A DNA stretch of 64,000 nucleotides from Ascaphus truei (Eukaryota; Chordata; Amphibia; Anura; Ascaphidae). The position numbers and the translations under genes were made by a program. Every line of letters begins with the position of its first letter. The first letter of the stretch is position 1. The stretch covers positions 13,670,071-13,734,070 of the forward strand of contig CM071579.1 in NCBI GenBank assembly GCA_036426205.1, read 5' to 3'. Under the pieces are notes generated by a model, which did no database searches, was not told the DNA's origin, and was given only the letters and a program-made list of their open reading frames with translations. Shown piece after piece: positions 35,277 through 46,524 of the stretch.

Positions 35277-37670
35277 GTAGAGACAGAGTGCCACTACTTT
35301 TTATATTTACAGCTTACAATTCCATATTCTTTTTGAAACAAGAGGGGATCCGTTTAAGAAAGCCTCTCCCCCTTCCCATTATACCGCGTAACTATCTTCC
35401 TAAAATACAGTCCAAAGAGCTGTGCTCTGGTGTTAAATACATGTAGATCTTTTTTTTTTTAAATCAGATAGAGTACTGCTCCTTTTTGAAGGCACTTAGC
35501 AGGGTAGTATATGTGTTGACACTAGTGCTGCCGGCACTGTATTTGTTCCCTTCCTGTGTACAATTGGAAAGTTTGGGGGTATGGGAGTTAAAAAACCCAA
35601 GACCCCATTGGCAGTACTAAACTGACATTTGTTTCACTTCTCTATGAGAAGATGAGCATATAGAGAGGAGAATACACACACACAAACAGCCAATTTAATC
35701 ATTTTTTTTGGCACTACTGGAATAATACATTCTCTGTGATGATATTCAGCACTGCATGGCCACTGTTTTGCAATTGCCTTTGCTACTTTAGCTTGGAACA
35801 GTAGCATTATGATAAATTATCCAGAACCGGTTGCTAAGCAAGTGCAAATCAGTCTTAAATGTTTCGCCTGTAATTTATTGAAAATTATGGTATAATATTC
35901 CGTGATTGTGTCTGTGATTGTAGGTTACAAAGCCTCTGGCGCCATATGCTGGCATACAGATGTAACATTGTATGTCCATAATACCTCTCTTTGCCCCACA
36001 GTGTATCTGTGATGCAAGTCCCTAGTAAATTCAGGGCCTTCATGGGTTAATCCATGGGCCAGCGACCCTCCCCCCTATGCTCCACTGGTAAGTGAAGGAA
36101 GTAAGGTGGTGATTCATGGTCTGTGTACAGCCTATCAGACATAGGTACAGTCCATGAGCCCACCCCTTCCTGAAGCTAACCAGTGGGTGTAGCAAAGTTA
36201 GTTCAGTCTTGCTCTGCCTCCCAAGGAGAGAGCATGGGCTGTAAGACTCTCCCATGGCGCGGATGTACTGGCCCACCTAAGGCCTAAGGGTCTGAGGACC
36301 ACCAAGACTCAAGGCCCCATACTATTGGGGCAAGCACAATCCAGAAGTCCTGGGACTTTGGACCTCAACATTTATACTGTGTGAAGAGCTGCTGCAGCAT
36401 GTCCAATAAATCTATTTTTTTCACTCTACTTCTGCCTGGGTGTCAGTTCCTGGGCAGGTGGGGTAAGGAGTGTTGTGGTGGAAGCTGACATCCTGCATCC
36501 CAGGAGCCCATCACAGCTGGAGGCGCTGAACCAATGAGCTAGAACCCAGATACCACCCAAAAGCCTGTCCTGTTGCCCCTTACCATCGCGGCTACTCAGC
36601 TCTCCTGAACCAGCAGATATGCCTCAGCACCACACTAAGACAGTAATGCAGTCCTCCTCCCAGAGTGGTGTGGGGGGGGGGGAGGGGGGAACATGGGTTA
36701 CACCGAATAATAACAATGGCAAGCAGTCCGCTCATATCTCCAGAGCTGCTCGCTCCTGCAGCTGCTGGGGATGTAACATAAGTGACCCGCAGGTGTTAAG
36801 AATTTGGGGTGGGTGAAATATTAGATGGAATTTGAATCCTCTGTGGATTGGCCGGATCATTTTATCCGCAGATTTACGCAGATCGGTCTCAAAAAGGCAG
36901 GTTGTGTTTTTTTTTACCCCTATTACTTTGCGCAGCAATACAGGTTTCATTTATTATTTTTAATTATAGGATTGAAATAGGGGTTCTCTGAACTGTGTTA
37001 ATTTCAGGTCCGCGGCCAGTGCTTTCAGAGAACCTGCCTCCGTAGGGGGTGCTTTCTGTTATTGCTCCATGAGCTATCTCGTGATGGTGAGTGTGGAATT
37101 AACCAGCAGAGATGTCTATATTATATTTATGACTAATCAAATAACGAGTCATCAACCTATATATAGTTTCCATCTATCCTGCCATTGTTTTTCCACAGTT
37201 TTTAGGTTTTAGTGTTATTGTTACTACCGGAGTGTTAGTGTTGTTAGTTTTGTTTGTAAATAAAGTTTTTTTTAAATTTGAAGTCACGACTCTCGCGCGC
37301 TTTCGTCACAGTTCCCCGCGTCATTTGACGCTCCAGGAAGTACAGGGGGTTAGAGATGATGGCGCACGGAGCTGCTATATATACACACAATCCGGATAAA
37401 GAAAAGCGCTGGGGCGCTTCCCAAAGATGCGGTGCATGTTGCCGTGAATAGAACGTAATAATGCCGTTAACAAGAAGGGTTCTACTGGCCCGAAGTTGTA
37501 ACAGCGCAACCCGATGCAGAATCTCCCAGGATCCTTAGGGAGCGCAATACATAAAAAAAGAAGAACTAAACATCAATTAATCTGTAACAGTCATGAAAAA
37601 ATAAAACCATAGCATGCAACTGTGTGCACGGAGACGGTGGGATGGGTGGAATAGATCAGACTATGATAGA
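35277..37670. other. Intergenic stretch, no gene seen
   Basis: Includes an LTR-like piece around 36390-36490 (AATAAA at 36403 followed by GCCTGGGTGTCAGTTCCTGG) and another TTTCAGGTCC-containing repeat at 36975-37090, similar to 29150-29200. I looked here for missing API5 exons and found none. Confidence 0.35.
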
Positions 37671-37783
37671 CTGGTGACTTACACGGCCGAGTGTAAGCCA
37701 GGGTCACACCAGGTATCTATATTCCTCTCCAAATGGTGGTGGGTTCCAAGTGCTCCGCCTCTAATACTGTTAATGTGGTAGTG

Positions 37784-37855
37784 GTGATGACGTAGATGGT
37801 GATGATGTAGATGGTGATGATGTAGATGGTGATGATGTAGATGGTGATGGTAAAT
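37784..37855. repeat. GATGGTGATGATGTA tandem repeat
   Basis: Four to five 15-bp units. His-rich minus-strand frame is an artefact. Confidence 0.9.
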
Positions 37856-38208
37856 ATAAATAAATATTGGCTCACACGGCCATCTGTGAGTCTCCACTCA
37901 AAGAGGTTTCTTTAGTGTGTGATGTCTTGTCTTTCACTCGCAGTGTCAGCAGGTGGATAAATCCCACGTGTACCATAAACATCCAGAGTAGTATGGAGTA
38001 AAATACAGGGTTTATTAGAAAACAAATAAAAATGCAAAAATAATACAAGTAATAAACCACTTACACTGTGGAGTATAGTGGTCGATGTGGCTGTTCCGGT
38101 CTCCTGGCTCAGAAAGACCCCGATGTGTGCCGCGTCCGGAGTTCAGGGATGGAGTTGCTCAGGCCGGTGACTACGGAAGCCTACAATGTCCAAAAAAGTC
38201 TCCACGCT

Positions 38209-38260
38209 CGTCGGGCTACGCGTTTCGCACTTATACGTGCTTTGTCAGGTTCGTGAGCGT
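38209..38260 (-). ncRNA. Hammerhead-ribozyme-like motif, degenerate
   Basis: On the minus strand: CTGACAA, stem II GCAC/GTGC with loop GTATAA, then GAAA, the palindrome ACGCGT, and a cleavage-type A. CACGCTC upstream can pair with GAGCGTG downstream as a distal stem I. Position 8 of the core is A instead of G, so activity is doubtful. Compare the motifs at 55932 and 60958. Confidence 0.5.
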
Positions 38261-38669
38261 GATGGTGGATGCGTGCGTTGAAATACCGTATTTCCTCGAT
38301 TGTAAGACGCACCATCGATTTGGCCCTTACCATGTTTCAGGAGCGGCCCCATGTCAGCGGAGGATGAAGCGGGCGGCGGCGGCAGGAGGGTCCCGCGTCT
38401 GCAGATGGTTGAAGATGGACAGTGGGTGGGAGTGCGGCGGCAGGCCATGTCCTAAGTCTGCAGGTGAATGAAGATAAGAAGACAGCGGGTGGGCGGTGGC
38501 AGATCATAATAGCAGGAGAGCTGAGTAGGAGCAGAGCGGCATAGGGGAACGGCTTGGGAGATGCACACTGTAACACCGGAAGTTGACCGGTGTCTGACAT
38601 CCGGTGTGCAGTGTGCACCTCCCAAGTCGTTCCCCTATGAAACATATCAGAACATTATCTGGACTTAAT

Positions 38670-39130
38670 GTCAAACATGAAAGGAGAATGCACAGTAAAT
38701 ATAAATAACATGGAATTAATAAGTGCAAGAATAAAATATCAGTTGATCAAAAATGGACATAAGATATATGAATGTGACCTAATAGTACACTCTAGTGGTC
38801 AAACAATGGAACTGCTAAGATGCAGAACCTAACACAGAAATGGGTAAAAATATCCACTGTTGATAAGAATATATCATTCTAAAAATCAATTAATAACATG
38901 GAAGTGACCTTGATAAAAAAAAAATCTGCAATGCAAAAAGGAAATAAAATTAGTGAACTGGATGGGATGCACAGTAAATAATATAGGAATAATAGGTGCA
39001 AGAATCGCATGGTATATATGAAAGTTACCCAATAGTACACTCTATTGGTCAAACATAGGTTCTACATTTCAGCAGTTCCAAACACAAAGCGTCTAAGGGG
39101 TATAGAAACTCCAAAGTGGCTACAAACACA
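38670..39130. repeat. Imperfect tandem duplication, about 310 bp apart
   Basis: GCACAGTAAATA, AATAAGTGCAAGAAT, and ACACTCTAGTGGTCAAACA at 38690-38810 recur in the same order at 38965-39055. It lies just before the L1 fragment and may be part of the same insertion. Confidence 0.55.
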
Positions 39131-39202
39131 TCATTCTAAAAAACAATCGATAAAACACACAAAATATTACCAATAAAATATGATCCAACAACCTGCTGCT
39201 GG

Positions 39203-42060
39203 TTGGCAATTAAATCCTACCATGCAAAACCTCTATCCCTCGCAGTAGTTCTCTGGTCCCAGAGGTCCAGGGAGACACAGCTAAGACGGTTTGACTTGGG
39301 ATCGATGGGGTGCACGTGGAAAATGTGGTCCAAAAATAAAGGAAAGTATGCATTAAGGACTTCCACATCCCTGCTAACTCCGATTTTCAACACCCTGGAC
39401 TTCCCTCCGGGCTGCTCTCAGGGGCAATTAACTCAGTTTCAAAATGTAGATATTAAAATTGCAGCGGACTTAGTGGAAAAGGGGAGGGTTTTGTCCTTCC
39501 AGGATATCCAAAATAAATATCATACACCAGAGTTCCACCTCTTTAAATATCTCCAAATTAGGCTCTTTCTTGTGTCTATTTCTCAAAATGGAAGATTCCC
39601 TAACTTAACAAAATTTGAAATGTATTATAAAAAAAGGTACCTACCAGAGAGGCTTGATATCGGATATATATAGATTGGGATAGTCTTCTGTAAATACACC
39701 AAACCATTCTTATGTAACGGGTTTCCCCCCCACCCCAATCGCAGATACAATGTGGGGGTACAGGGAACATACAATGTTACCATAGGTGTGGTGCATTACC
39801 TGTTGGTTCGCAGGAGGGCTGAGCTTCCGCCACGGGGAACCTGGGGCAATTATACTAGGGGTACTCACTTACAACGATGCAGCGCCTCCACCTGCGATGG
39901 CTCCCACCAGAGGGGGAGTGGTTCCTCGCAGGACAATCAATAATACCATACACAGCGAGTTATATATTAACTAATACCATTTACTGGGAACAGCATATAA
40001 CACATCATCACATCAATACCATAACATATCAGAACAGGTGTCCCTCTCTCGAGTAGACACTTACTGCGACGTCCAGCAGGACACTTCCCCAACACCAGGT
40101 GATCCCACCCAGTGTCCAAAGAACCCCACCCAATGTCCCGCACTCTTGCAGAGAGAGGTAATGGGTGACTGCGCAGTCACTATTTATACTAAGGGCCCGT
40201 TGGTGCACTTGTGTATTAGATAGTACCTGCCGAGCACTCCCGTGCTCGGATCTCCAACTGGCTTCACAAAGGATCCGTCGTGTGATGGTTCCGTCTGATC
40301 CTACACCGGACTCCTTTGTACACACGGACCGCCAGGGCGATCCCACTCTGGAATAGTCTCTGTGGACCCCAACGTGTCTCCGAATCCTTGGAACCGCAGC
40401 GTCCGCTGTGTCCCTGTCTAATCTACCCTACCGTGACAGGATCCCTAACATAGGACCTGTCCCTACAGCACTAAATGACACGCGCTATACTATAGGCCGT
40501 CCCTACAGCACAGCAACCTATAATGGCTTTAGGGGAAGCTCCTAGGGGCCTACAGGGGTTAATAGCCTGCCCCACTCCCCTAACTCTTCCCAGCCCTGAC
40601 TGTTACTAAACTAATCCCAGCGCCTGCATCAACAAGCTGTGACCCACTGGATGTGTGCAGCCAACGTGCTACACAACAAGGTGCCTGCCTGTCAGACCTC
40701 ACAGCACTGACAGCCGTGACTCTGACAAGGCAGCACTACACTAAGGGCAGCGTCCCTATCTTGGGCCTCCCTCAGCACTTACCCACTAATCTAGTGGGGA
40801 GTTGGGGCCTACCTGGGGTGTGGGTACCTATATGGGTGCAGGAGCTGCACTCGCTCCCCGCACCCTTCCTTCCCTCACAGCTCCCTGACTCCAACTCACT
40901 TAACTGATAACTATCAGCGCATGCAGCAACACCGTGCAACTTAACACTAAGTCCGCTGCTGCTTTTCTTCCCTTCTGTTCCCCAGCTCCCACTAATGCAA
41001 GTGACAGGGTCCCTAACCTGAGGGCTGTCCCTGGCAACACTCACTTTACTGGGGAGCTGAGCTATCTCGGGCCCTGGGGATACTGGCCTAGTACAGGGAG
41101 TCCCTGACTCCTGTACCCTACCTCCTTCCCTGGGCTGCTCCGGTCTCTGACTGCCCAACGTGCTGCAACTGACAAAAACCCTGTCTGCACACAACATTGT
41201 TGCAACTCTGCAGCATGAGAAGCTGCCAGCTCTATTGGCTTCAATGCTGCCTGTGACAAGGGTGAAAGTGCAGTCCCCAGAGGCTGCTGGGAATTGTAGT
41301 CCTTGGCAAAGCTCTTTTCTATGGTGACCGCGTGCGTGATCTTTCTTGCGCATGGGCGAAGCTCGCGCCATAACCAAGAGGGCGGGGCCCACTGGGAGAA
41401 GTCGCCGTCCCCTTCCTCCACTGCCACAGGGGTAAGGCAGGGGGCAAAGGAAGATCAGGGGAACCGGGGGTGACCCCCTTACACTTACATGCTAAAATGG
41501 GCCGAAGATCTAAATGTAGAAATAGAGCGGGACGAGTGGGAGGATATCTGGGAATCGGCAGCCAAAACTTCAATTTGTACTATATCAAAGGAAAACATTT
41601 ACAAAATTCTATTTCGGCGGTACCTAATCCTGGTAGGCTGAGTCGGATCTTCCCTGGGATGCCCGATCTATGTTGGAGAGGATGTGGTTTCAGGGGAGAT
41701 ATGGCTCATATATGGTGGACATGCCCAGTGGTACAAAACTTTTGGGTGATGATCCAGAGTGTGGTCCTAGAGATTACGGAATTGAGGATTCCTCTGGACC
41801 CGCTGATCCTTGTGCTGGACAAACCAGTGGCAAATATCCCGTCCACCATGAAGAAACTGATCTCTTTCATTCTAACCGCGGCGAGGTGTTCCTTAGCTGC
41901 GGCTTGGAAAAAAAGATTAACGCCCCATCAAGAGGAATGGGGCACAAGAGAATAAACGAAGTTATGTACATGGAGAGGACGACTGCCCAACTAAACACAA
42001 TCACCTATCAGTGCGACCGAACATGGGAGCCTTGGCTACAAAGATAAGTAGGCAAGGAGA
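39203..42060 (+). mobile_element. L1-type LINE ORF2 fragment, split
   Basis: Two pieces of an L1 ORF2 C-terminal region. Left (39203-39712): SLAVVLWSQRSRETQLRRFD through FHLFKYLQIRLFL. Right (41488-42060): WAEDLNVEIERDEWEDIWES, then MLERMWFQG or CWRGCGFRGDMAHIWWTCPV (the conserved HIWW-CP motif near the L1 C-terminus), and a final EPWLQR. The frame resumes exactly when the intervening element is removed. It has stops and is non-functional. Confidence 0.8.
39713..41483. mobile_element. LTR-like element (probable solo LTR) with CTTA duplication
   Basis: Begins TGTAACGGGTTTCCCCCCC and ends GGGGGTGACCCCCTTACA, so it has TG...CA ends with short inverted termini. CTTA flanks it at 39709-39712 and 41484-41487. 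It splits the L1 ORF2 fragment. No protein domain seen in its 1771 bp; a solo LTR is my best guess, and a DNA element with 4-bp duplication is possible. Confidence 0.6.
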
Positions 42061-42520
42061 GAGTAAACCCAGTGCCAATCACGCTACTAAATCCCCCCCC
42101 CCTCCTCTCCCCTCTCTCAACTCTATCCTTTTTCTATCTTACCTTCTCTATCCACTTTCAGTTAGCACCAGAGACTACGGATCAGCAGCCCACTGTTAAG
42201 AAACACCTGGGAACCACAGGGATCCAGAACCAGAACTGTGGATCTTAATACTGTCTGCAAATAATTAGTATGCAAAAAATTACCTGGGTGCTCTCTCTGT
42301 AAATAATTGCAATAGCGTAATAGAAATATTACCATTACCAGGAGACCCTGCGTGAATCACAATTCTCGTGCACGTCTCCGAGGTCCACTGCCCGCTGCTC
42401 AAACCCTACAGTGGGGTGACCAGATTTTGAAAATGAAAAACCGAGACACACAAAAAATTATTAATATTTATCTAATAGTGTCACCATTGATGCTGTATTA
42501 TTCATTCTACCTCTTCCCAT

Positions 42521-42521
<1 letters not shown>

Positions 42522-42566
<45 letters not shown>
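42522..42566. repeat. CA dinucleotide repeat
   Basis: About 22 CA units beside a repeat carrying GGTGACCAGATTTTGAAAAT, related to the flanks of the LINE at 18696-20897. Confidence 0.95.
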
Positions 42567-42567
<1 letters not shown>

Positions 42568-42599
42568 ATTAACCCCCCCTCCAACCCCTAGCGGCCTCA

Positions 42600-43578
42600 T
42601 GATGTAGTTACTTCGTCATAATCTTCCTGCTCGTTTTTCCGTGGGAGATGGCCTTCAACACAGAACGCGACCTATGAGGAGGTAGAACAGAAGGAACACG
42701 GCTCCTCCCTTTCTGTTACGTCATAGGTGGCGTGCGAGCACGTGATCAAGAGTGCTGGAGGAACTGTGGTGCACGGGTGATGCCTCTCTGGCACGTAAAC
42801 GGTTAAGCAAAGGAACTTGAAGAGGTCGTATTTTTGTGTGCATCACTGAAATAGCCTGCTGCATTTATTTCTGCAAACCATTTCAGTGATGCAACCCGGC
42901 CTCTGACCTTCTCCTGCACCTCATCCCCGTTGCGTTGTTGATACGTCGCGGTTGTCATGGTAATGCAGAGCCATGGGACGTTGCGTCATTTGCTGCTGGG
43001 TTGCCATGACAACCCATCATCGGTCACGGCCAGACAACCAAATCACTGCAGTACACCTCACTGTTGAACATCTAGCCGCCCATCGGATCTCCCTGACGGC
43101 TAATACCATCTTTAAAGGTCCACTCCTGGCCGCCACCATCTTTAAAGGTCTTCAACCGCAGGGAGGCCGCAGATTCGATATTTGTGAGCGCGCCCGCAGT
43201 CGTACTGGCGGGTGCACATGGGCATGCTTATAAATGGCGTCGGAGTGGTGGCCCAATGGCTACCCAACCTTTAAAGATGGCTGCGTCCATCGGGGGCACC
43301 TTCAAAGATGGCGGGCGGTGGCGAGATGTTCAGTGGCAATGTGCCCTGCATTGAGTAATCCCAACGGTGACTTGTGTTCGGGCACGCCGGCGGCGATTTG
43401 GCCTGGCCACCCGGTGAAAGATGACAGTGCGTACCGTCACAAAAAGAGCCTTGGGTATACATACATAAACACACACTGCAATCATGAAGCTATTATTTTA
43501 CTGCCACTGGAATTGTGTACACAAAGCATTGGTTACTTTGAGGAATGACTCATTATTTAGTTCTCGTTACTGTGACAG
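42600..43578. other. Region upstream of API5 exon, no gene seen
   Basis: Contains a short inverted pair around 42845-42895 (GCATCACTGAAAT and ATTTCAGTGATGC) and CpG-rich repeat-like sequence. No upstream API5 exon is visible. Confidence 0.4.
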
Positions 43579-43760
43579 GAGTATATGCCGCTCCCCCCCG
43601 AGGAGGCAGAGAACGGAGAGAATACTGCAAATGAGGAGCCCAAGCTGCAGTTCAGCTACGTTGAATGTTTACTGTTCAGTTTCCACCAGCTCGGGAGGAA
43701 GCTGCCTGATTTCCTCATTGGTAAAGTGAATGCGGATAAGCTCAAAGACTTCAAAATCAG
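43579..43760 (+). CDS. API5: API5 exon: helices before leucine zipper
   Basis: Encodes EYMPLPPEEAENGENTANEE, then LQFSYVECLLFSFHQLGRKL and PDFLIGKVNADKLKDFKI. GTGACAG acceptor, GTGAGC donor, leaves 2 nt of an Arg codon. First API5 exon visible; phase 0 at its start shows that at least one more exon must precede it. Confidence 0.96.
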
Positions 43761-46524
43761 GTGAGCCTCTGACTGCTGCAACTCGTACTATCTTGGCCAG
43801 GAGTTGTCAAATCCAGTCCTCACGGGCTATCAACAGGTCAAGTTTTCAGCATATCCCTGCTTTAGCACAGGTGGCTCAAACAGATGATTGAGCTACATGT
43901 GCTGAAGCAGGGATATCCTTAATACCTGGCCTGTTGGTGGCCCTCGAGGACTGGATTCGGCCGCCCCGACCCTAGGGGGATACGGAGATATAGGCGAGTG
44001 TTATATTTGTAAGAGAAACTACTGCCTTCTGGGAATGTTTGAAACTTCAAATGAAATGGGGCTATAATACCAGATTTAAGTACTTTGTAAAGCAAAAACC
44101 GTTAGCAGCAAAATGGGGCACAGGATTTCTAAACATTTCTCACTGTTATTCAGGTGTTTTTTCAATCCAAGTGAACAGACCTTTTCTCCATCTCCTTCAG
44201 GTTACAGTACTTTGCGAGAGGGCTGCAGGTTTACATCCGACAACTCCGCCTGGCCCTGCAAGGGAAGACTGGGGACGCTCTGAAAACAGAAGAGGTAGGG
44301 GCAGCTGTTGGCTATTATAGCTGCTTGGAATTTGGTCAGCTGAAAATACCTTTTAATTGGACCAACACGTGGTTTACATTAGAACCGGGGTGGCCAACTC
44401 CAGGTCAGGTTTTAAGGATATCCCTGCTTCAGCACAGGTGGCTCAGTCATTGATTGAGCCACCTGTGCTGAAGCAGTGATATCCTTAATACCTGACCTGT
44501 TGGCCGCCCCTGCACTAGAGTTTGCAAACTTTCCCATACATGAAGGACCCTGATCCAAAACGTGTAAATGATTTGCTGGTCCAATGTGCCAGGCTTACCT
44601 TCTGTATATCCTCCTTCATATCTCTCCCGTGTCGTTGACTGGTTGCATCGCTACTAAATCTAGCAACAGAAAATGGAAACGGTCCATATTGTGTGACATT
44701 CCTATAAGTGCCGTGGATCCTATTCCAGCAGTGCCGTGTACACCCAAATACTCTCTCCGTGAGCATGAAGACATGGCTGGGGTGAGATCCAACATGTCCT
44801 TAAGTTTGATTCTTATTTGTGTTCTATTTGCAGAACAAAATCAAAGTGGTGGCTTTGAAAATAACCAACAACATCAATGTTTTAATCAAGGTAAGTTTTC
44901 TTTTTGCTTTGTATTTCCCATGTGCAGTTTTTCAAAAGCGGGTAAAGCTGAACTTCTGTATGGACTTTAGTGGGCCACATTCATACTAATGCACATAGTA
45001 ATACAGTAATGGTGCCGGGGTCTGTAACCTTTCCAGGGAGAGCCGCAACACATGCATGAAAATGAATACACCCCCACAAACACATACATGATACATACAT
45101 ATACTTCACACACATGAGCTCTCCCTCTCTCTTCCCCTCTTCCCCTCCCTGCGCTCTCGCGCTCCCCCCTCCTCCTTTATCATGCTTTTTGTTTTACAAA
45201 CAATTTTTTCGTGTCAAAGTAAGAATTGTGTTCCTGCAGAAGAGGTGTTCAAAATTCTGTTTCATTTTAGGATTTATTTCACATGCCTCCATCCTACAAA
45301 AGTACAGTAACCCTGTCCTGGAAACCTGTTCAGAGGGCTGATGCAGGGTACGTTTGAAACCAGCGGGATCAACACACTTTTAACATTGCATTTCTGTAAT
45401 CTTAAAATGCCATTAAATGCCTTTTACCTGGAGGTATACATGGATTATAACTTCTGCTTGACAGCATACCTTATTTTTTTTCCCTAGACAAAAGAGAACA
45501 GGTGAAGACGCCGCTTCTAGTTCACCTCCCAAAAAGGCCGTAGTAGGGCCAAAAAGAGATTCCAGACAGATCTATAACCCACCGAGCGGCAAATACAGCG
45601 CGACTCTCGGAAACTTGTCCTATGGTAAGTCCATGGTGAATATTTCTCATCTTGATGAACCATTTAGCACAGAGAGAGTTAAGAGGGGGGGGGGGGGTAC
45701 TCCGGACCTCAAGGGCCACCAACAGGTCATGTTTTCAGGATATACCTGCTTTGATTAAGCCACTGATTGAGCCACCTGTGCTGAAGCAGGGTTATCCTGA
45801 ACACCAGACCTGTTGGTGGCCTTTGAGGACTGTAGTTGGCCAGCCCTAGGTTAGAGAGTTAGGAAGTTCTTGTCTACAAAGAAGGCGGCAGCATACCAGT
45901 GATATGTCTGTATGAACCACATAATAACACTACCCTATTCTAGTGTCCAGTGCAGCCTGCTGGACAAACTTGCCCTATGGTTATGATGACCTCTAATTTG
46001 GAAGGTACTCAGCCTGCTGTTTGACCTGGTACAAAGCACCGGGGCTTCAGTTAAAGTGCAGCCCCACGCAGCCAGCAATATTTTGAAAAGAATGTAATAG
46101 TCTAATTGACTTACATATGCATATCTAACCATGCGTACAGCACAGATTTGGCGGCTTTCATTGGAGGGGTAAATTGTTTACAAATTAACTTAAGAAAATG
46201 ATTTAACCATATTTATACCGTAGAACTTGGGAGAAACATAAACTTTCCCTTCAACATCTCACTGCAATCGGTGCACTTTTGTCGTAGCAGGGATTCCCCC
46301 CCCCCCCCCCCCCCCCCAAAATAGGTTGGCGCTGTGGTGGGTAGACACTATTATTTTTAGGGGCTGGGTGTGGGAGGTACTCCTCGCCCTGTACCCCTCC
46401 CCAAGATATATCATTAGTAAACCTCTCGTTCTTGTCTCCTGCAGAACAGCAAGGAGGATTCCGTGGGGGGCGGGGAAGAGGATGGGGCGCACGTGGCAAC
46501 CGTAGCCGAGGAAGAATCTACTAA
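43579..46524 (+). CDS. API5: Apoptosis inhibitor 5, 3' part of gene (6 exons)
   Basis: Nuclear anti-apoptotic protein made of HEAT/ARM-type helices; partners include Acinus and FGF2, and it suppresses E2F1-driven death. Exons 43579-43760, 44201-44294, 44834-44890, 45271-45347, 45488-45624 and 46445-46524 join in phase to 208 codons plus TAA, against about 524 residues for the human protein. Visible: PLPPEEAENGENTANEEPKL, a leucine zipper with Leu at heptad spacing (residues 55, 62, 69, 76 of the visible part), NKIKVVALKITNNINVLIK, the NLS SPPKKAVVGPKR, and an RG-rich end GRGRGWGARGNRSRGRIY. No stop or frameshift. The N-terminal 60 percent was not found in the 19 kb upstream. TTC17 follows in the same orientation, as in other vertebrates. 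Confidence 0.95.
43797..43976. repeat. Palindromic MITE of the GGATATCCCTGCTTCAGC family
   Basis: AACAGGTCAAGTTTTCAGCATATCCCTGC and its inverse around a GGTGGCTCAAACAG... centre; ends near GAGTTGTCAAATCCAGTCC and GAGGACTGGATTCGGCC. In API5 intron. Confidence 0.85.
44201..44294 (+). CDS. API5: API5 exon: leucine zipper, second half
   Basis: Encodes LQYFARGLQVYIRQLRLALQ then GKTGDALKTEE. CTTCAG acceptor, GTAGGG donor. Continues the heptad leucines from the previous exon. Confidence 0.96.
44382..44520. repeat. Palindromic MITE, same family
   Basis: Full hairpin: GGTGGCCAACTCCAGGTCAG, GGATATCCCTGCTTCAGCAC, GGTGGCTCAGTCATTGATTG, then the inverted copy up to TGGCCGCCCC. In API5 intron. Confidence 0.9.
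44834..44890 (+). CDS. API5: API5 exon: 19 codons
   Basis: Encodes NKIKVVALKITNNINVLIK, identical or nearly so to the vertebrate consensus. TTGCAG acceptor, GTAAGT donor, phase 0. Confidence 0.96.
45271..45347 (+). CDS. API5: API5 exon: DLFHMPPSYKSTV segment
   Basis: Encodes DLFHMPPSYKSTVTLSWKPV then QRADA. TTTTAG acceptor, GTACGT donor, 2-nt phase completed downstream. Confidence 0.95.
45488..45624 (+). CDS. API5: API5 exon: nuclear localisation signal
   Basis: Encodes QKRTGEDAASSSPPKKAVVG, PKRDSRQIYNPPSGKYSATL and GNLSY. The bipartite basic motif is the API5 NLS. CCTAG acceptor, GTAAGT donor. Confidence 0.95.
45697..45850. repeat. Palindromic MITE, same family
   Basis: CTCAAGGGCCACCAACAGGT to CCTGTTGGTGGCCTTTGAGG, centre TTGATTAAGCCACTGATTGA. 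In API5 intron, next to a G run at 45686-45697. Confidence 0.9.
46298..46317. repeat. Poly-C run
   Basis: About 20 C in API5's last intron; a likely polymorphic or assembly-sensitive site. Confidence 0.85.
46445..46524 (+). CDS. API5: API5 last coding exon, RG-rich tail
   Basis: Encodes EQQGGFRGGRGRGWGARGNR then SRGRIY and TAA. CTGCAG acceptor. Arg-Gly repeats are typical of RNA-binding nuclear proteins. Confidence 0.96.

Noticed and set aside
40772..41392. 206-codon minus-strand frame
   Set aside because: Lies inside the LTR-like element, has no recognisable domain, and overlapping frames are equally long.
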